NCBI GenBank assembly: GCA_902533585.1
Contig: CACAMG010000006.1
Coordinates: 1 to 36,331 of the forward strand
Direction of reading: 5' to 3'
DNA: 36,331 nucleotides
From: an uncultured Pelagibacteraceae bacterium
GTDB taxonomy: Bacteria; Pseudomonadota; Alphaproteobacteria; Pelagibacterales; Pelagibacteraceae
Shown: piece by piece, positions 1-9,678 of the stretch
Layout of the letters: each line of letters begins with the position of its first letter
Position numbering within the stretch: the first letter of the stretch is position 1
Notes under the pieces: generated by a model
The model's database searches: none
Told to the model about the DNA's origin: nothing
What the model saw: only the letters and a program-made list of their open reading frames with translations
Position numbers and translations under genes: made by a program

Positions 1-501
1 TTATCGTTAGGAAATATTGATATTGGTTTTTCAGGCTATGATTTGTTCAAAGAAAGTGAAATTAACATACAAAAAAAAATTTTAATTAGTAAAAAATATG
101 ATTTTGGTAATGCAAATCTAGTGTTGGCTATTCCAGATTTATGGATAGATGTTCAAACATTGTTAGATTTAGATGAAGTTGCAGATGAATTCAGAAAAAA
201 GAAAAAACGATTTTTAAGAGTGGCAACAAAATATCCAAATTTAACTAGACAATTTTTATATTCAAAAGGAGTGACACAATTTCAATTAGTTAAAAGTCTT
301 GGAAGTACTGAAGTAGCTCCATTTACAGGTACAGCAGAAATTATATCAGACATAACTAGCACAGGAGCAACATTAAAAGCTAACAATTTGAGAATTTTAA
401 AAGATGGTGAAATTTTAAAATCACAAGCTTGTTTAATGATGTCAAAACTTTCTTTAAAAAAAACAGGAATTAAAAAGATTATAAACTTGCTTAGCAGATA
501 A
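1..501 (+). CDS. hisG: ATP phosphoribosyltransferase (HisG), 5' truncated by window edge
   Basis: Frame is open from base 1 (LSLGNIDIGFSGYDLFKESE...); HisG-like 'VATKYPNLTRQFLYSKGV...GSTEVAPFTGTAEIISDITSTGATLKANNLRIL'. Confidence 0.9.
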   Translation, partial: LSLGNIDIGFSGYDLFKESEINIQKKILISKKYDFGNANLVLAIPDLWIDVQTLLDLDEVADEFRKKKKRFLRVATKYPNLTRQFLYSKGVTQFQLVKSLGSTEVAPFTGTAEIISDITSTGATLKANNLRILKDGEILKSQACLMMSKLSLKKTGIKKIINLLSR

Positions 502-524
502 TTTATTTTAGTATCTCACTACTT

Positions 525-1583
525 ATGGAAGATTCGCTATCATACATAATTTTAGCCTTAATAGGTGTTGTTATTTATTTATTGGTTTCACAACGTAAAA
601 ATAAAAAAGAAGAGCCCATAAATAATACCGAGGAATTGAATAATTTAAAAGAAAGCATCAATAATTCATTTAACACCATGTCCGCTTCTTTTAATAGTTT
701 GTCTAAAGACGTTACAAGAGATATGACACAAACTTTAACGTCTGTTAATGAAAAAGTTTCTGCATTTAATTCTCAAGTAGAAAATTTAAATAAAAGCCAA
801 GAAGGAATTAATAAGATTTTATCTGGAGTCAAAAAATATGGAACTTTAGCAGAATTTAGTCTGGATTCTCTTTTAAATGATTTATTGCCGGCTTCTCAAT
901 ATATTTCAAATGTTAAGATGAAGGATGACACGGGTGAAAATGTTGAATTTGCAATTAAACTTCAAGATGGAGTGCTAGTACCTGTAGACTCTCATTTTCC
1001 AGTAGAAAAATTCAAAGCCATCGACGATGCTCATCAAGCAGATAATAAAAAAGCGCAAGCAGACGCAAGAACTAAGTTGGCTAGAGCATTTAGAGATAAA
1101 GCAAAAAGTGTTAATGAAAAATATATAGCGCCACCAAAGACCACAGATTTTGCTATTGTGTATGCTCCAACTGAAAGTTTATTTTCAGAATTAAGCTCAT
1201 ATCAAGATCCAAGTACTAAAGAATTATTAACTCAAGAATTAATGAAAAAATATAAAGTTGTTATTTTAGGTCCTAATACCCTCTCAGCTTATTTGCAATC
1301 TTTACACATGGGCTTTCAAACTCTTAAAGTTCAAAAACACGCCACAGAGATTTATGATCATTTGAAAACCATTAGTACAAGGTTTTCCAAACACTTTGAC
1401 AATGTACTTGTTCTTAGAAAAAAATTAGAAGAGGCCATGAGTGTTGTCGATAGTTTTGGCAAAGATGCAAGATCAATAACTAGAACATTAGAAAATATTA
1501 AAGACCCCGAGCAAGTTGAAATAGCTACTAAAACAGAAAATGTAGAAAAATTTGTTGACCATTCAAAACAGCTTAAAAATTAA
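525..1583 (+). CDS. rmuC: DNA recombination protein RmuC
   Basis: N-terminal TM, coiled coil, then RmuC core 'KKYGTLAEFSLDSLLNDLLPASQY...VPVDSHFPVEKF...FAIVYAPTESLFSEL...VVILGPNTLSAYLQSLHMGFQTL'. Confidence 0.92.
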   Translation: MEDSLSYIILALIGVVIYLLVSQRKNKKEEPINNTEELNNLKESINNSFNTMSASFNSLSKDVTRDMTQTLTSVNEKVSAFNSQVENLNKSQEGINKILSGVKKYGTLAEFSLDSLLNDLLPASQYISNVKMKDDTGENVEFAIKLQDGVLVPVDSHFPVEKFKAIDDAHQADNKKAQADARTKLARAFRDKAKSVNEKYIAPPKTTDFAIVYAPTESLFSELSSYQDPSTKELLTQELMKKYKVVILGPNTLSAYLQSLHMGFQTLKVQKHATEIYDHLKTISTRFSKHFDNVLVLRKKLEEAMSVVDSFGKDARSITRTLENIKDPEQVEIATKTENVEKFVDHSKQLKN

Positions 1584-1603
1584 ATACATTTTCAAGTTAA
1601 AAT

Positions 1604-2290
1604 ATGAAGTGGAACAATAAATTTACCTACCCAAAATCACTTAGATCGGTTGAAGACGGTTTAAGAAAATATTTATTTGGTGATGAGAAACTACCAGGCG
1701 TTACTTCTATTTTGCAAGCCACTAAATCAGAGGAAGATAAAGCTTCTTTAGAACTTTGGAAAGAAAGAGTAGGACATAAAGAAGCCAATAAAATTAAAAA
1801 TGAAGCTTCTAACAGAGGTACATCAATGCACTCTTATATTGAAGATTTTTTAAGAGGAAGGATTAATGAGAGTTTTTTTGAGAGCAATGAACAATATAAA
1901 AATATGGCAAAAGAAATTATAGATAAAGGAATAAAAGGTAAACTGGAGGAAATTTATGGAATGGAAACTACTTTATATTATCCAGAAAAATATGCGGGTA
2001 CAGCGGATCTTGTTGGCGTCTATCAAGGACAGCAGTCAATTATAGATTTTAAACAATCAAACAAACCGAAAAAGATAGATTATATTCAAGATTATTTTCT
2101 CCAACTAGGCGCATATACTCTAGCACACAATGTTGTTTATGACTCAAATATTACTTCAGGAATAATTTTGTTATGTACTGTAGATAATCTATTTCAAGAT
2201 TTTAAAATTGAGGGTCCAGAATTACTTATGTACCAAAATTTATTTCTTGGAAGACTAAAAAAATTTAATGAAATGAATAATTTATCTTGA
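1604..2290 (+). CDS. PD-(D/E)XK superfamily exonuclease (phage exonuclease / MGME1-like)
   Basis: 'LPGVTSILQAT...ASNRGTSMHSYIEDFL...YAGTADLVGVYQGQQSIIDFKQSNKPKK...YFLQLGAYTLAHN', with D and DFK catalytic-type motifs. Confidence 0.75.
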   Translation: MKWNNKFTYPKSLRSVEDGLRKYLFGDEKLPGVTSILQATKSEEDKASLELWKERVGHKEANKIKNEASNRGTSMHSYIEDFLRGRINESFFESNEQYKNMAKEIIDKGIKGKLEEIYGMETTLYYPEKYAGTADLVGVYQGQQSIIDFKQSNKPKKIDYIQDYFLQLGAYTLAHNVVYDSNITSGIILLCTVDNLFQDFKIEGPELLMYQNLFLGRLKKFNEMNNLS

Positions 2291-2418
2291 CTTTCAATTT
2301 TCATTTCTTAAAAGAGATATTACTAACTAGAAGCTACTCGTTTAGATGCAAATGGTTTAGTTCTAAAGAAAAACAATCTAAACATCCATCAGAACTTAGC
2401 TTTAAAGAAAGTTTTTAA
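2287..2418 (+). CDS. Possible small ORF (43 aa, TTG start), uncertain
   Basis: Open frame filling the gap between the nuclease and sbcB: LTFNFHFLKEILLTRSYSFRCKWFSSKEKQSKHPSELSFKESF; no family recognised. Confidence 0.2.
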   Translation: MTFNFHFLKEILLTRSYSFRCKWFSSKEKQSKHPSELSFKESF

Positions 2419-2422
2419 AAGT

Positions 2423-3853
2423 ATGAATTTAGCTATTTGGGACATTGAATCTTCAAGCGCCATCACTGATTTTGGAAGCATTATTGAAATTGGAGGTATA
2501 TTAGTTGATGAAAACTTTAAAGAAAAAGACAGGTTTAATTTAAGATGTAGATTGCCCGAAGGTGAAATTCCTCAAGCAATGGCCTTAATAGTTAACAAAA
2601 CAAGCATTGATCAGTTAACCAAAGTTAACTTGAGTCATTACCAAATGCTTGGAGAGATTGAAAAAATATTTAAAAAATGGAGTCCTGCTATTTTTCTTGG
2701 TTGGTCAAATATTGGGTTTGATGATGAGATGCTTAGAAAAGAATTTTTTAAAGGAATTAGATATCCATATCTTACAAATGCATCTCCAAACAAAAGACAT
2801 GATGGTATTAATATTGCAAGAGCAGCCTATGCTTTGGATCCCAAAGTATTAAATACCGAGATTAATGAAAAAAATAATCCTGTGTTCAAACTTGAATCTC
2901 TAAGCCGAATGAATGGATTTGATTCTAGTGATGCTCATTCGGCTTTATTTGATGCAACTTTAACAATGAAAATACTAAGTTTGATAAAAAAAAAACAACC
3001 TGATACTTGGAACACCTTTTTAAGAACCTCTAATAAATTAGATACTGAAACAATTTTTAAAAAAGAAAGTATAATAACTTTAAACGAATATTTTTATGGA
3101 AAATCTCGCTTATATTTATGTGCACCATTGCACCCTAAACATTGCATTCACCCAATTTATCAATGGGGCCAGGCTATAGATCTTAGAGTTGATGTTGAAC
3201 CGTTAATAAAGATGTCAATTAATGAATTAAAAATGGAAATGAAAAAAACCCCTAAGTTTTTGAGAACAATAAGATCTAATAAAGCTCCAATAATAATCGA
3301 TGCAGAATATGGCATGAAGTCTGAGCCATACAATGCAATTGATTTAAGTTTAATAAAACGAAGAGCTAAACTAGTAAGAGATAATGAAAAATTTTCTCAA
3401 AATATACTTATCGCATTAAAAGAGATAGCTGAAGAAAAAGAACAATCAAAATCCCAAGAAGATATTTATGCTGAAGAAAGTATTTATACTAAATTTACAT
3501 CAAATAAAGATACGGCACTTTTTCCAGATTGGCACAAGGCATCTTGGAAGGATAAGCTTAAATTGTTAGATAAATTTGAGGATAAAAGATTAGTAGGATT
3601 TGGAAAAAAAATAATTTACCAAGAAGCACCAGATGTATTGCCCAAAGACATTTTTAAATCAATTAAAAGAGAGATAGCAAAAAGAATTTTAAGCCAAAAT
3701 AAAGAAAAATGGTGGACAGTTTCAACATGTTTTATGGAAATAGACACCCTTAGAGACAAATATTCAAATGAAAATGATCAAGATAAACTAAAATTTTTAG
3801 ACGAACTTAATGAATTTGTCATGTCAATACAAAAAAAATACGAAAATGCATAG
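2423..3853 (+). CDS. sbcB: Exodeoxyribonuclease I
   Basis: DEDD exonuclease start 'WDIESSSAITDFGSIIEIGGILVD', 'WSNIGFDDEMLRKEFF', 'NGFDSSDAHSALFDATLTMKI'; ExoI-size protein. Confidence 0.88.
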   Translation: MNLAIWDIESSSAITDFGSIIEIGGILVDENFKEKDRFNLRCRLPEGEIPQAMALIVNKTSIDQLTKVNLSHYQMLGEIEKIFKKWSPAIFLGWSNIGFDDEMLRKEFFKGIRYPYLTNASPNKRHDGINIARAAYALDPKVLNTEINEKNNPVFKLESLSRMNGFDSSDAHSALFDATLTMKILSLIKKKQPDTWNTFLRTSNKLDTETIFKKESIITLNEYFYGKSRLYLCAPLHPKHCIHPIYQWGQAIDLRVDVEPLIKMSINELKMEMKKTPKFLRTIRSNKAPIIIDAEYGMKSEPYNAIDLSLIKRRAKLVRDNEKFSQNILIALKEIAEEKEQSKSQEDIYAEESIYTKFTSNKDTALFPDWHKASWKDKLKLLDKFEDKRLVGFGKKIIYQEAPDVLPKDIFKSIKREIAKRILSQNKEKWWTVSTCFMEIDTLRDKYSNENDQDKLKFLDELNEFVMSIQKKYENA

Positions 3854-3887
3854 TTGACTTTTTTGAAGTAAATAATAAATACATTTT

Positions 3888-4205
3888 ATGTTAATTGAAT
3901 TTAAAGACGAAGATTTTAATACTAAAGTAAAAAACGAAGACATATCGATCCTACAGTATTCTGCCAGTTGGTGCGCTCCTTGTCGTGTCTTAAAACCTAT
4001 AATGGAAAAATTGTCCGATGAGTTTAAAGATAAAGCAAATTTTTATTACGCTGACATTGATGAGAATGCTATAAATAGTGCTAGTGCAGCTGGCGTTCGC
4101 GGTGTTCCAACTGTTGTTGTTTACAAAAAGGGAGAAGAAGTAGCAAGAAAAGTAGGAGGACTTCCAGAGCAACAAATGAGAGATTTTTTAAAAGAAAATC
4201 TTTAG
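3888..4205 (+). CDS. trxA: Thioredoxin
   Basis: 105 aa thioredoxin fold, 'YSASWCAPCRVLKPI', 'GVRGVPTVVVYKKGEEVARKVGG'. Confidence 0.92.
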   Translation: MLIEFKDEDFNTKVKNEDISILQYSASWCAPCRVLKPIMEKLSDEFKDKANFYYADIDENAINSASAAGVRGVPTVVVYKKGEEVARKVGGLPEQQMRDFLKENL

Positions 4206-5476
4206 TTAAGTTTTAAAACTTCACCAGCAAGATATAAAGATCCAGTTATAAGAACCATATCGTTATTTTGAAGTTCTAGAGATTTTAACGCTTCTTCAAT
4301 TGAATTCTTATATGTAACTTTTTCAAAACCTGTAATTTTTTTTTTTAGATCTTCACCTTTCATTGAATTAATTTGATTGGGAATATCTATCGTTGTTATT
4401 GAATTAATTTTATTTTTAAAAAAACTAATGTATTTTTGATGTTCTTTGTTTGACATCATGCCAATAATAAGATGTTTGTTTGAATTAATTGTATTTAAGT
4501 ATTCACACAATACTTTGGCACCTAATGGGTTATGAGATCCATCAATAAACAGCTTATTATTTTTTACTATATTTTTTAGTTTTCCAGTTTTTATTTCTTG
4601 TAATCTTGCAGTGCAATGCTGAATTTTTTTAATACCTTCTTTAATATTTTCGTCTAAAATAGATAGTTCCTTAATATTTCTAAGTGTTGCAATAGCTGTT
4701 GTTACATTTGATAGCTGAAAATTTCCGTTAAGATTGGGCATTGGAAGCTTTAAACTTCCATATTCGTCTTCATAATAAAAGAAACCATTTTCTGCTAAAG
4801 AATATGAATATAAGTCATTAAAATATATTTTTTTTGATTTATTAGAATTAAGAGCTTTTTTAATTTTATCCAATGTCTCTTTATCAGTTTGTTTTGATAC
4901 AATTATCTTTGAGTTTAATAATGAAGATGTTTTTTCAAATATAATTTTATCTATTGTTTTTTCATTTTTAGGAAGCCAATCGGTATGGTCAAGACCAATA
5001 GCAGTTACAATAGATGCTAAGTTTTTCTGAATAATATTTGTAGCGTCAAATCTATGAAATAGACCTGATTCAATTATATTAATATTCTTATTATATTTTT
5101 TTGCTCCAAGGAAAAATGAAGCAGTTAAAATTTCAAAATATGTAATTTCTTCACCATTATTTATATCTTCAACTTCTGACAAAATTTGGCATAATTCATC
5201 ATCATTAACTTCTTCACTATTATATACAAATCTTTCATTAATTTTTTGAATATGAGGACTTGTATAAATATTACACTTTATATTCGCCTCATTTAAAATT
5301 GCCCTAATAGTTTGTATTGTAGAGTTTTTTCCATTGGTTCCTACTACAGATATACATCGTAAATTTTTTTGAGGACTACCAAGTTTGTTACAAAGATTTT
5401 TTATTCTTTCTAAACTTAAGTCGATTTCCTTAGGATGCAGCTTTTGTAAGCGTTTCAATATTTTCTGAAGTTTCAT
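4202..5476 (-). CDS. folC: Bifunctional folylpolyglutamate synthase / dihydrofolate synthase
   Basis: Mur-ligase-type 'SVVGTNGKNSTIQTI', 'SPHIQKINERF', 'GLDHTDWL', 'FIDGSHNPLGA'. Confidence 0.9.
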   Translation of the reverse strand: MKLQKILKRLQKLHPKEIDLSLERIKNLCNKLGSPQKNLRCISVVGTNGKNSTIQTIRAILNEANIKCNIYTSPHIQKINERFVYNSEEVNDDELCQILSEVEDINNGEEITYFEILTASFFLGAKKYNKNINIIESGLFHRFDATNIIQKNLASIVTAIGLDHTDWLPKNEKTIDKIIFEKTSSLLNSKIIVSKQTDKETLDKIKKALNSNKSKKIYFNDLYSYSLAENGFFYYEDEYGSLKLPMPNLNGNFQLSNVTTAIATLRNIKELSILDENIKEGIKKIQHCTARLQEIKTGKLKNIVKNNKLFIDGSHNPLGAKVLCEYLNTINSNKHLIIGMMSNKEHQKYISFFKNKINSITTIDIPNQINSMKGEDLKKKITGFEKVTYKNSIEEALKSLELQNNDMVLITGSLYLAGEVLKLN

Positions 5477-6362
5477 TTGATATTTCAGAGTGTACTTCAG
5501 AATTTTTCTTAAGCAATATTGATAAAATTAAACTTATTTGTTCTTTTAGGTCTTTTCTTGGAATAACTTTATCGACAAATCCATGTTTTTCTACAAACTC
5601 TGCTGTTTGAAAATCAGGGCTTAATTCCTCTTTTACTGTTGCTTGTATTACTCTTTTACCAGCAAAGGCAATCATACAACCTGGCTCAGCAAAATGTATA
5701 TCACCTAACATTGCAAATGATGCGGTAATACCTCCGGCCGTTGGATCTGTGAAGCAGACTATATAAGGTAAATTATTTTTTTTTAATTCGTTAATTGCCA
5801 AAGTTGTTCTTGTCATGTTTGCAAGTGCGATTGGGCTTTCAAACATTCTTTGTCCACCACCGCATGGAAAAAATACATATGGAGTTTGATTATCAATTGC
5901 GTGTTGAACTCCATATATAATAGCTTCACCTTCAGCAGCTCCGATTGAACCACCAATAAAATCAAAATTAATAGCACCAGCAGTTATATCTATTCCATTA
6001 ATTTTACCTCTTGCAATCATTACCGCACAATTTTGTTCTGTTTTTTTTCGAGCCTCTTTTAATCTATCTTTATAGGATTTTGTATCATTCCAATTTAATG
6101 GATCTTCAGCTGGTGTAGGTGTATCAATTATTTCATAAGCATTTTTTCCAAAAAAAATATCAAATCTTTGACGACAGCCGATCCTATGATGTTTGCCACA
6201 TGAGTTACAGACCCATAGGTTTTCTTGCAAATCTTTTTTTAAAACAGGTCCTTTACAACAACTTGTCCAATCTGAATTTTCAATTTCTTCTTTTGTGGGG
6301 CGTTTTTTAAAAACTTTTTTTATCTTTTCACCAAAATTTAAAGCTTTTGTTAACCAGTTCAT
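5430..6362 (-). CDS. accD: Acetyl-CoA carboxylase carboxyltransferase subunit beta
   Basis: Zn finger 'SCCKGPVLKKDLQENLWVCNSCGKHHRI', 'DFIGGSIGAAEGEAI', 'CGGGQRMFESPIALANMTRT'. Confidence 0.95.
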   Translation of the reverse strand: MNWLTKALNFGEKIKKVFKKRPTKEEIENSDWTSCCKGPVLKKDLQENLWVCNSCGKHHRIGCRQRFDIFFGKNAYEIIDTPTPAEDPLNWNDTKSYKDRLKEARKKTEQNCAVMIARGKINGIDITAGAINFDFIGGSIGAAEGEAIIYGVQHAIDNQTPYVFFPCGGGQRMFESPIALANMTRTTLAINELKKNNLPYIVCFTDPTAGGITASFAMLGDIHFAEPGCMIAFAGKRVIQATVKEELSPDFQTAEFVEKHGFVDKVIPRKDLKEQISLILSILLKKNSEVHSEISNETSENIETLTKAAS

Positions 6363-7159
6363 TTAATTTTATTTTTTAATTTAATAACTATTTTGCTTAC
6401 ATTTGTGACAGGATTTTGTCTTTTTTCTATACTTTTGGTAATTTCTTTACATATTGCACTTCCAACGACCAATCCATCAACTTTTTTAAAACCAGAAATG
6501 TTTTTTTCTGTAATTCCAAAACCAATAACACAATTTTTATTTCTATTTATATTTTTTATTTTTTTGTAATTTCTTATTATTTCTTTTGAAGAAACTTTTA
6601 ATTTACCTCCAGTTGTTGATAGCATGCTTATATAATAAATCATATTGTGAGAATCTTTAATAATTTTTTTCATTCTTATTTTAGAAGTTGTAGGCGACAA
6701 AAGTTGTATAAAATCTATAGAATTTTTTTTACATTTTTTCGAAAATTTTTTATTTTCTGGCCATGGCAAGTCAACAACTATTAAACCATTGACATCAACT
6801 TCTTTACATTTATTTATAAATTTATTTTCTCCATGTTGGTAAATCATATTATAATAACCCATTAAAATAACAGGCTTAGAATATTTTGATTTTTTGAACT
6901 GTTGTACAATTTGAAAAACATCTTTTAATCTTGTTCCTTTTTTTATTGATCTGTAAGCGCTTGTTTGAATTTGTCCTCCATCAGCAATTGGTGTATTATG
7001 AGGAAATCCAATTTCACAAATATCTACATGTTTAGAAATTGAATTTAAAATTTCTAATGATTTTTTTTTAGTATTATCTCCAGCTACTGTATAAGTTAGC
7101 AATGCAGGCCTTTTTTCTTTTTTACATTTTTTGAACGCTAAATTAATTAGTGATGTCAT
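6359..7159 (-). CDS. trpA: Tryptophan synthase alpha chain
   Basis: 'RPALLTYTVAGDNTKKKSLEIL', 'CEIGFPHNTPIADGGQIQ', 'VNGLIVVDLPWPE', 'VIGFGITEKN'. Confidence 0.92.
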   Translation of the reverse strand: MTSLINLAFKKCKKEKRPALLTYTVAGDNTKKKSLEILNSISKHVDICEIGFPHNTPIADGGQIQTSAYRSIKKGTRLKDVFQIVQQFKKSKYSKPVILMGYYNMIYQHGENKFINKCKEVDVNGLIVVDLPWPENKKFSKKCKKNSIDFIQLLSPTTSKIRMKKIIKDSHNMIYYISMLSTTGGKLKVSSKEIIRNYKKIKNINRNKNCVIGFGITEKNISGFKKVDGLVVGSAICKEITKSIEKRQNPVTNVSKIVIKLKNKIK

Positions 7160-7164
7160 AATTA

Positions 7165-8391
7165 TTAAATTCCTAGCCTTTGTTTCAAAACATCTCGATC
7201 TTTATGTGCGTCTCCACAAGAGTTTACAATTATTATTGTATCTTCGTTTAATTTTGGAGCTAATTTTATTGCTTCAGCAAAAGCATGGCTTGGTTCTAAG
7301 CTAGGATTTAAGTTTTCATATTTCGTAACTAATTTATAAGCATTTAGTGCCGCTTCATCACTAGCAGCAGTATATCGGGCTCTCCTGGTATCTTTTAAAA
7401 AACAATGAAGAGGAGAAACGCCCGGGTAATCTAGTCCTGCACTAATAGATTCTGTTTCTTCTATTTGGCCTTCTTTATTCTGGTTTACATACTGAGCCGC
7501 ACCATGCAATATTCCAATTTTAGAACCATATGTTAAAGGGGCTGCATGTTTCCTACTATTTTTTGGTCCTCCAGCTTCAATGCCAACAAATTCAATTTGT
7601 TTTTTATTATAGTGCATAAACTCATTCCAAAATCCAAAACTTGAAGAACCTCCACCTACGCAATTCAATAATTTTATTTTTTTAGGAATTCTTCCAAATT
7701 CTTTTTTTATTTGCAATGAAAGCTCTCTAGAAATTTGTGACGTGCTCCATCCACAAATTTTTACAAATATATTGGGACCAACTGTAGAACCTACACACAT
7801 ATGTGTAGTATCGCAATTTGATACCCAAAATCTCATGCACTCACTTACTGCATCAACTAAAGTTTGGCTACCGGTAGAAACAGGAATTATTTCTGCACCA
7901 TTTGCACGCATTGCATCACAATTTGGTTTTTGTCTCTTTATATCTTTTGCTCCCATAAAAATTTTGCACTTAAGATTAAATTTTTTTGCAGCCATGCTTA
8001 GCATTTTGCCAGCATATCCAGCACCCGTGTCTCCAATCACATATTTTCTATTTGCTCTTTTAGCAATAAGACAATGAACAGTTGCATTATAAATTTTATG
8101 TGCGCCTCCATTTGCTTGAGATACAACTTTTGTCCAAATTTGTGCACCACCTAAATATTTTGTTAAATTTTCTAATTTTATAAATGGAGTTGGAGCACCG
8201 ACCCAATTTTTAAAATAATAATCTCTATCTCTAATAAATTTCTTATCTTTTCTTAATTTTTCAAAGAGAATAGAAAGATCTTCAACTGGTTTTTTTAAAG
8301 TTTCAGGAATAAAATTTCCACCAAATTTTCCACCCCAAAAGCCATTTTTATCGTGTTGATCAATTAAAGGTATATTCTTTTTAATTTTCAT
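7165..8391 (-). CDS. trpB: Tryptophan synthase beta chain
   Basis: 'GGKFGGNFIPETL', 'GGAHKIYNA' (PLP lysine), 'CVGGGSSSFGFWNEF', 'GLDYPGVSP'. Confidence 0.95.
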   Translation of the reverse strand: MKIKKNIPLIDQHDKNGFWGGKFGGNFIPETLKKPVEDLSILFEKLRKDKKFIRDRDYYFKNWVGAPTPFIKLENLTKYLGGAQIWTKVVSQANGGAHKIYNATVHCLIAKRANRKYVIGDTGAGYAGKMLSMAAKKFNLKCKIFMGAKDIKRQKPNCDAMRANGAEIIPVSTGSQTLVDAVSECMRFWVSNCDTTHMCVGSTVGPNIFVKICGWSTSQISRELSLQIKKEFGRIPKKIKLLNCVGGGSSSFGFWNEFMHYNKKQIEFVGIEAGGPKNSRKHAAPLTYGSKIGILHGAAQYVNQNKEGQIEETESISAGLDYPGVSPLHCFLKDTRRARYTAASDEAALNAYKLVTKYENLNPSLEPSHAFAEAIKLAPKLNEDTIIIVNSCGDAHKDRDVLKQRLGI

Positions 8392-9004
8392 TTTTTATTT
8401 TAACAATATTTTTCAAAAAAAAATTTATTTTTGAAATATCTTTTTCTCCTGATGTTTCTAAACTTCCTGAAATATCAATAATATCCGTTATTTTGGAATA
8501 TTTATCAAGTTTATCATCGTACCCAATATTTCCCGCAAGCATTTTAGTTATAGAGTTTGGCACATCATTTAGCAGCCTGTGATCAAATCCTATAGACTTT
8601 TCGTAGCCTTTACTATCAAACAATATAATATCTGAAATTGATTCAAATTCTTTATATTTGTCGACATCTGATTTTTTTTCTATTGTAAGTGCAGTAATAA
8701 TTTTTTTTTTGTATTTTTTTTTAATTGATTGAGTTTTTTCAGGACTTACATCATAAAGCTGATAAAAATCAAAATTTAAATTTTTTATTTTTTCTAAAAT
8801 ATAGTCATCTGGGTTAACTAAAACAGACACAAAGTTTATCCCGTTTTTATCTACATTAATTAATTTTTTTAAATCTTGAAAATTAATATATCTTTTTGAT
8901 TTTTTATAGTTAGTTATGAATCCAATAAATTTTGGAGGGTAATTGTGATTGATAATATATTGCAGGGTATTAGAATTTTTAATTCCACATATTTTTGCAT
9001 ACAT
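8381..9004 (-). CDS. trpF: Phosphoribosylanthranilate isomerase
   Basis: 'AKICGIKNSNTLQYII', 'PKFIGFIT', 'LAGNIGYDDKL', 'IDISGSLETSGEKDISKINFFLK'; position next to trpB. Confidence 0.88.
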   Translation of the reverse strand: MYAKICGIKNSNTLQYIINHNYPPKFIGFITNYKKSKRYINFQDLKKLINVDKNGINFVSVLVNPDDYILEKIKNLNFDFYQLYDVSPEKTQSIKKKYKKKIITALTIEKKSDVDKYKEFESISDIILFDSKGYEKSIGFDHRLLNDVPNSITKMLAGNIGYDDKLDKYSKITDIIDISGSLETSGEKDISKINFFLKNIVKIKNEN

Positions 9005-9006
9005 TA

Positions 9007-9678
9007 TTAATATAAATGTTTAATTAGTTTTTGAATATTTTTTTTAATATTACCTTTCGTTATAGGTCTTCCTATAACAAGCCAATCGCTACCATTTTTT
9101 AAAGCTTGTTTTGGTGTCATAACTCTTTTTTGATCATTAAATTTAGAATTAAATCTTATGCCAGGAGTTATAATTTCTTTCTTAAAAACCTTTTTGACGC
9201 TCTTCACCTCGTATGCGCTGCAAACCAATGCATCAAGTTTCGCCTTAGTTGCTAATTTTGCTTGATGTATTACTAGTTTATTTATTTTTTTGTTGTAACC
9301 GATTTGTTTTAAACTTTTATTGTCTAGAGATGTTAAAGTTGTAACACCAACTAATTTAATTCTTCCCGCAGCTTTTTTAGATGCTTTTAATGCTTTTAAA
9401 CCGGAACTTATATGGATTGTTAAATAATTAACTCCAAGGTCTTTTATTGCCTTAATTGTTGATACGCAGGTGTTTGGAATATCATGTAATTTTAAATCTG
9501 CAAATAATATTTTATTTTTTATTTTTTTAATAAATGATCTTCCATTTTTAGAATTTAAAAATTCTAATCCAAATTTATATCCAATTATAAGTTTACCAGT
9601 TCTAGTTTTATTAATAATCTCTTTAACTTTAGAACGATTGCTATTATCGCAAGCAACAAAAATTTTATTCTTTTTCAT
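9007..9678 (-). CDS. pyrF: Orotidine 5'-phosphate decarboxylase
   Basis: 'VACDNSNRSK', 'FADLKLHDIPNTCVSTIKAI', 'VCSAYEV', 'ITPGIRF', 'WLVIGRPITKG'. Confidence 0.93.
   Translation of the reverse strand: MKKNKIFVACDNSNRSKVKEIINKTRTGKLIIGYKFGLEFLNSKNGRSFIKKIKNKILFADLKLHDIPNTCVSTIKAIKDLGVNYLTIHISSGLKALKASKKAAGRIKLVGVTTLTSLDNKSLKQIGYNKKINKLVIHQAKLATKAKLDALVCSAYEVKSVKKVFKKEIITPGIRFNSKFNDQKRVMTPKQALKNGSDWLVIGRPITKGNIKKNIQKLIKHLY

Noticed and set aside
2649-2852. 67 aa plus-strand ORF
   Set aside because: Alternative frame within sbcB, which is full length and continuous.
7742-8077. 111 aa plus-strand ORF
   Set aside because: Antisense shadow of trpB.
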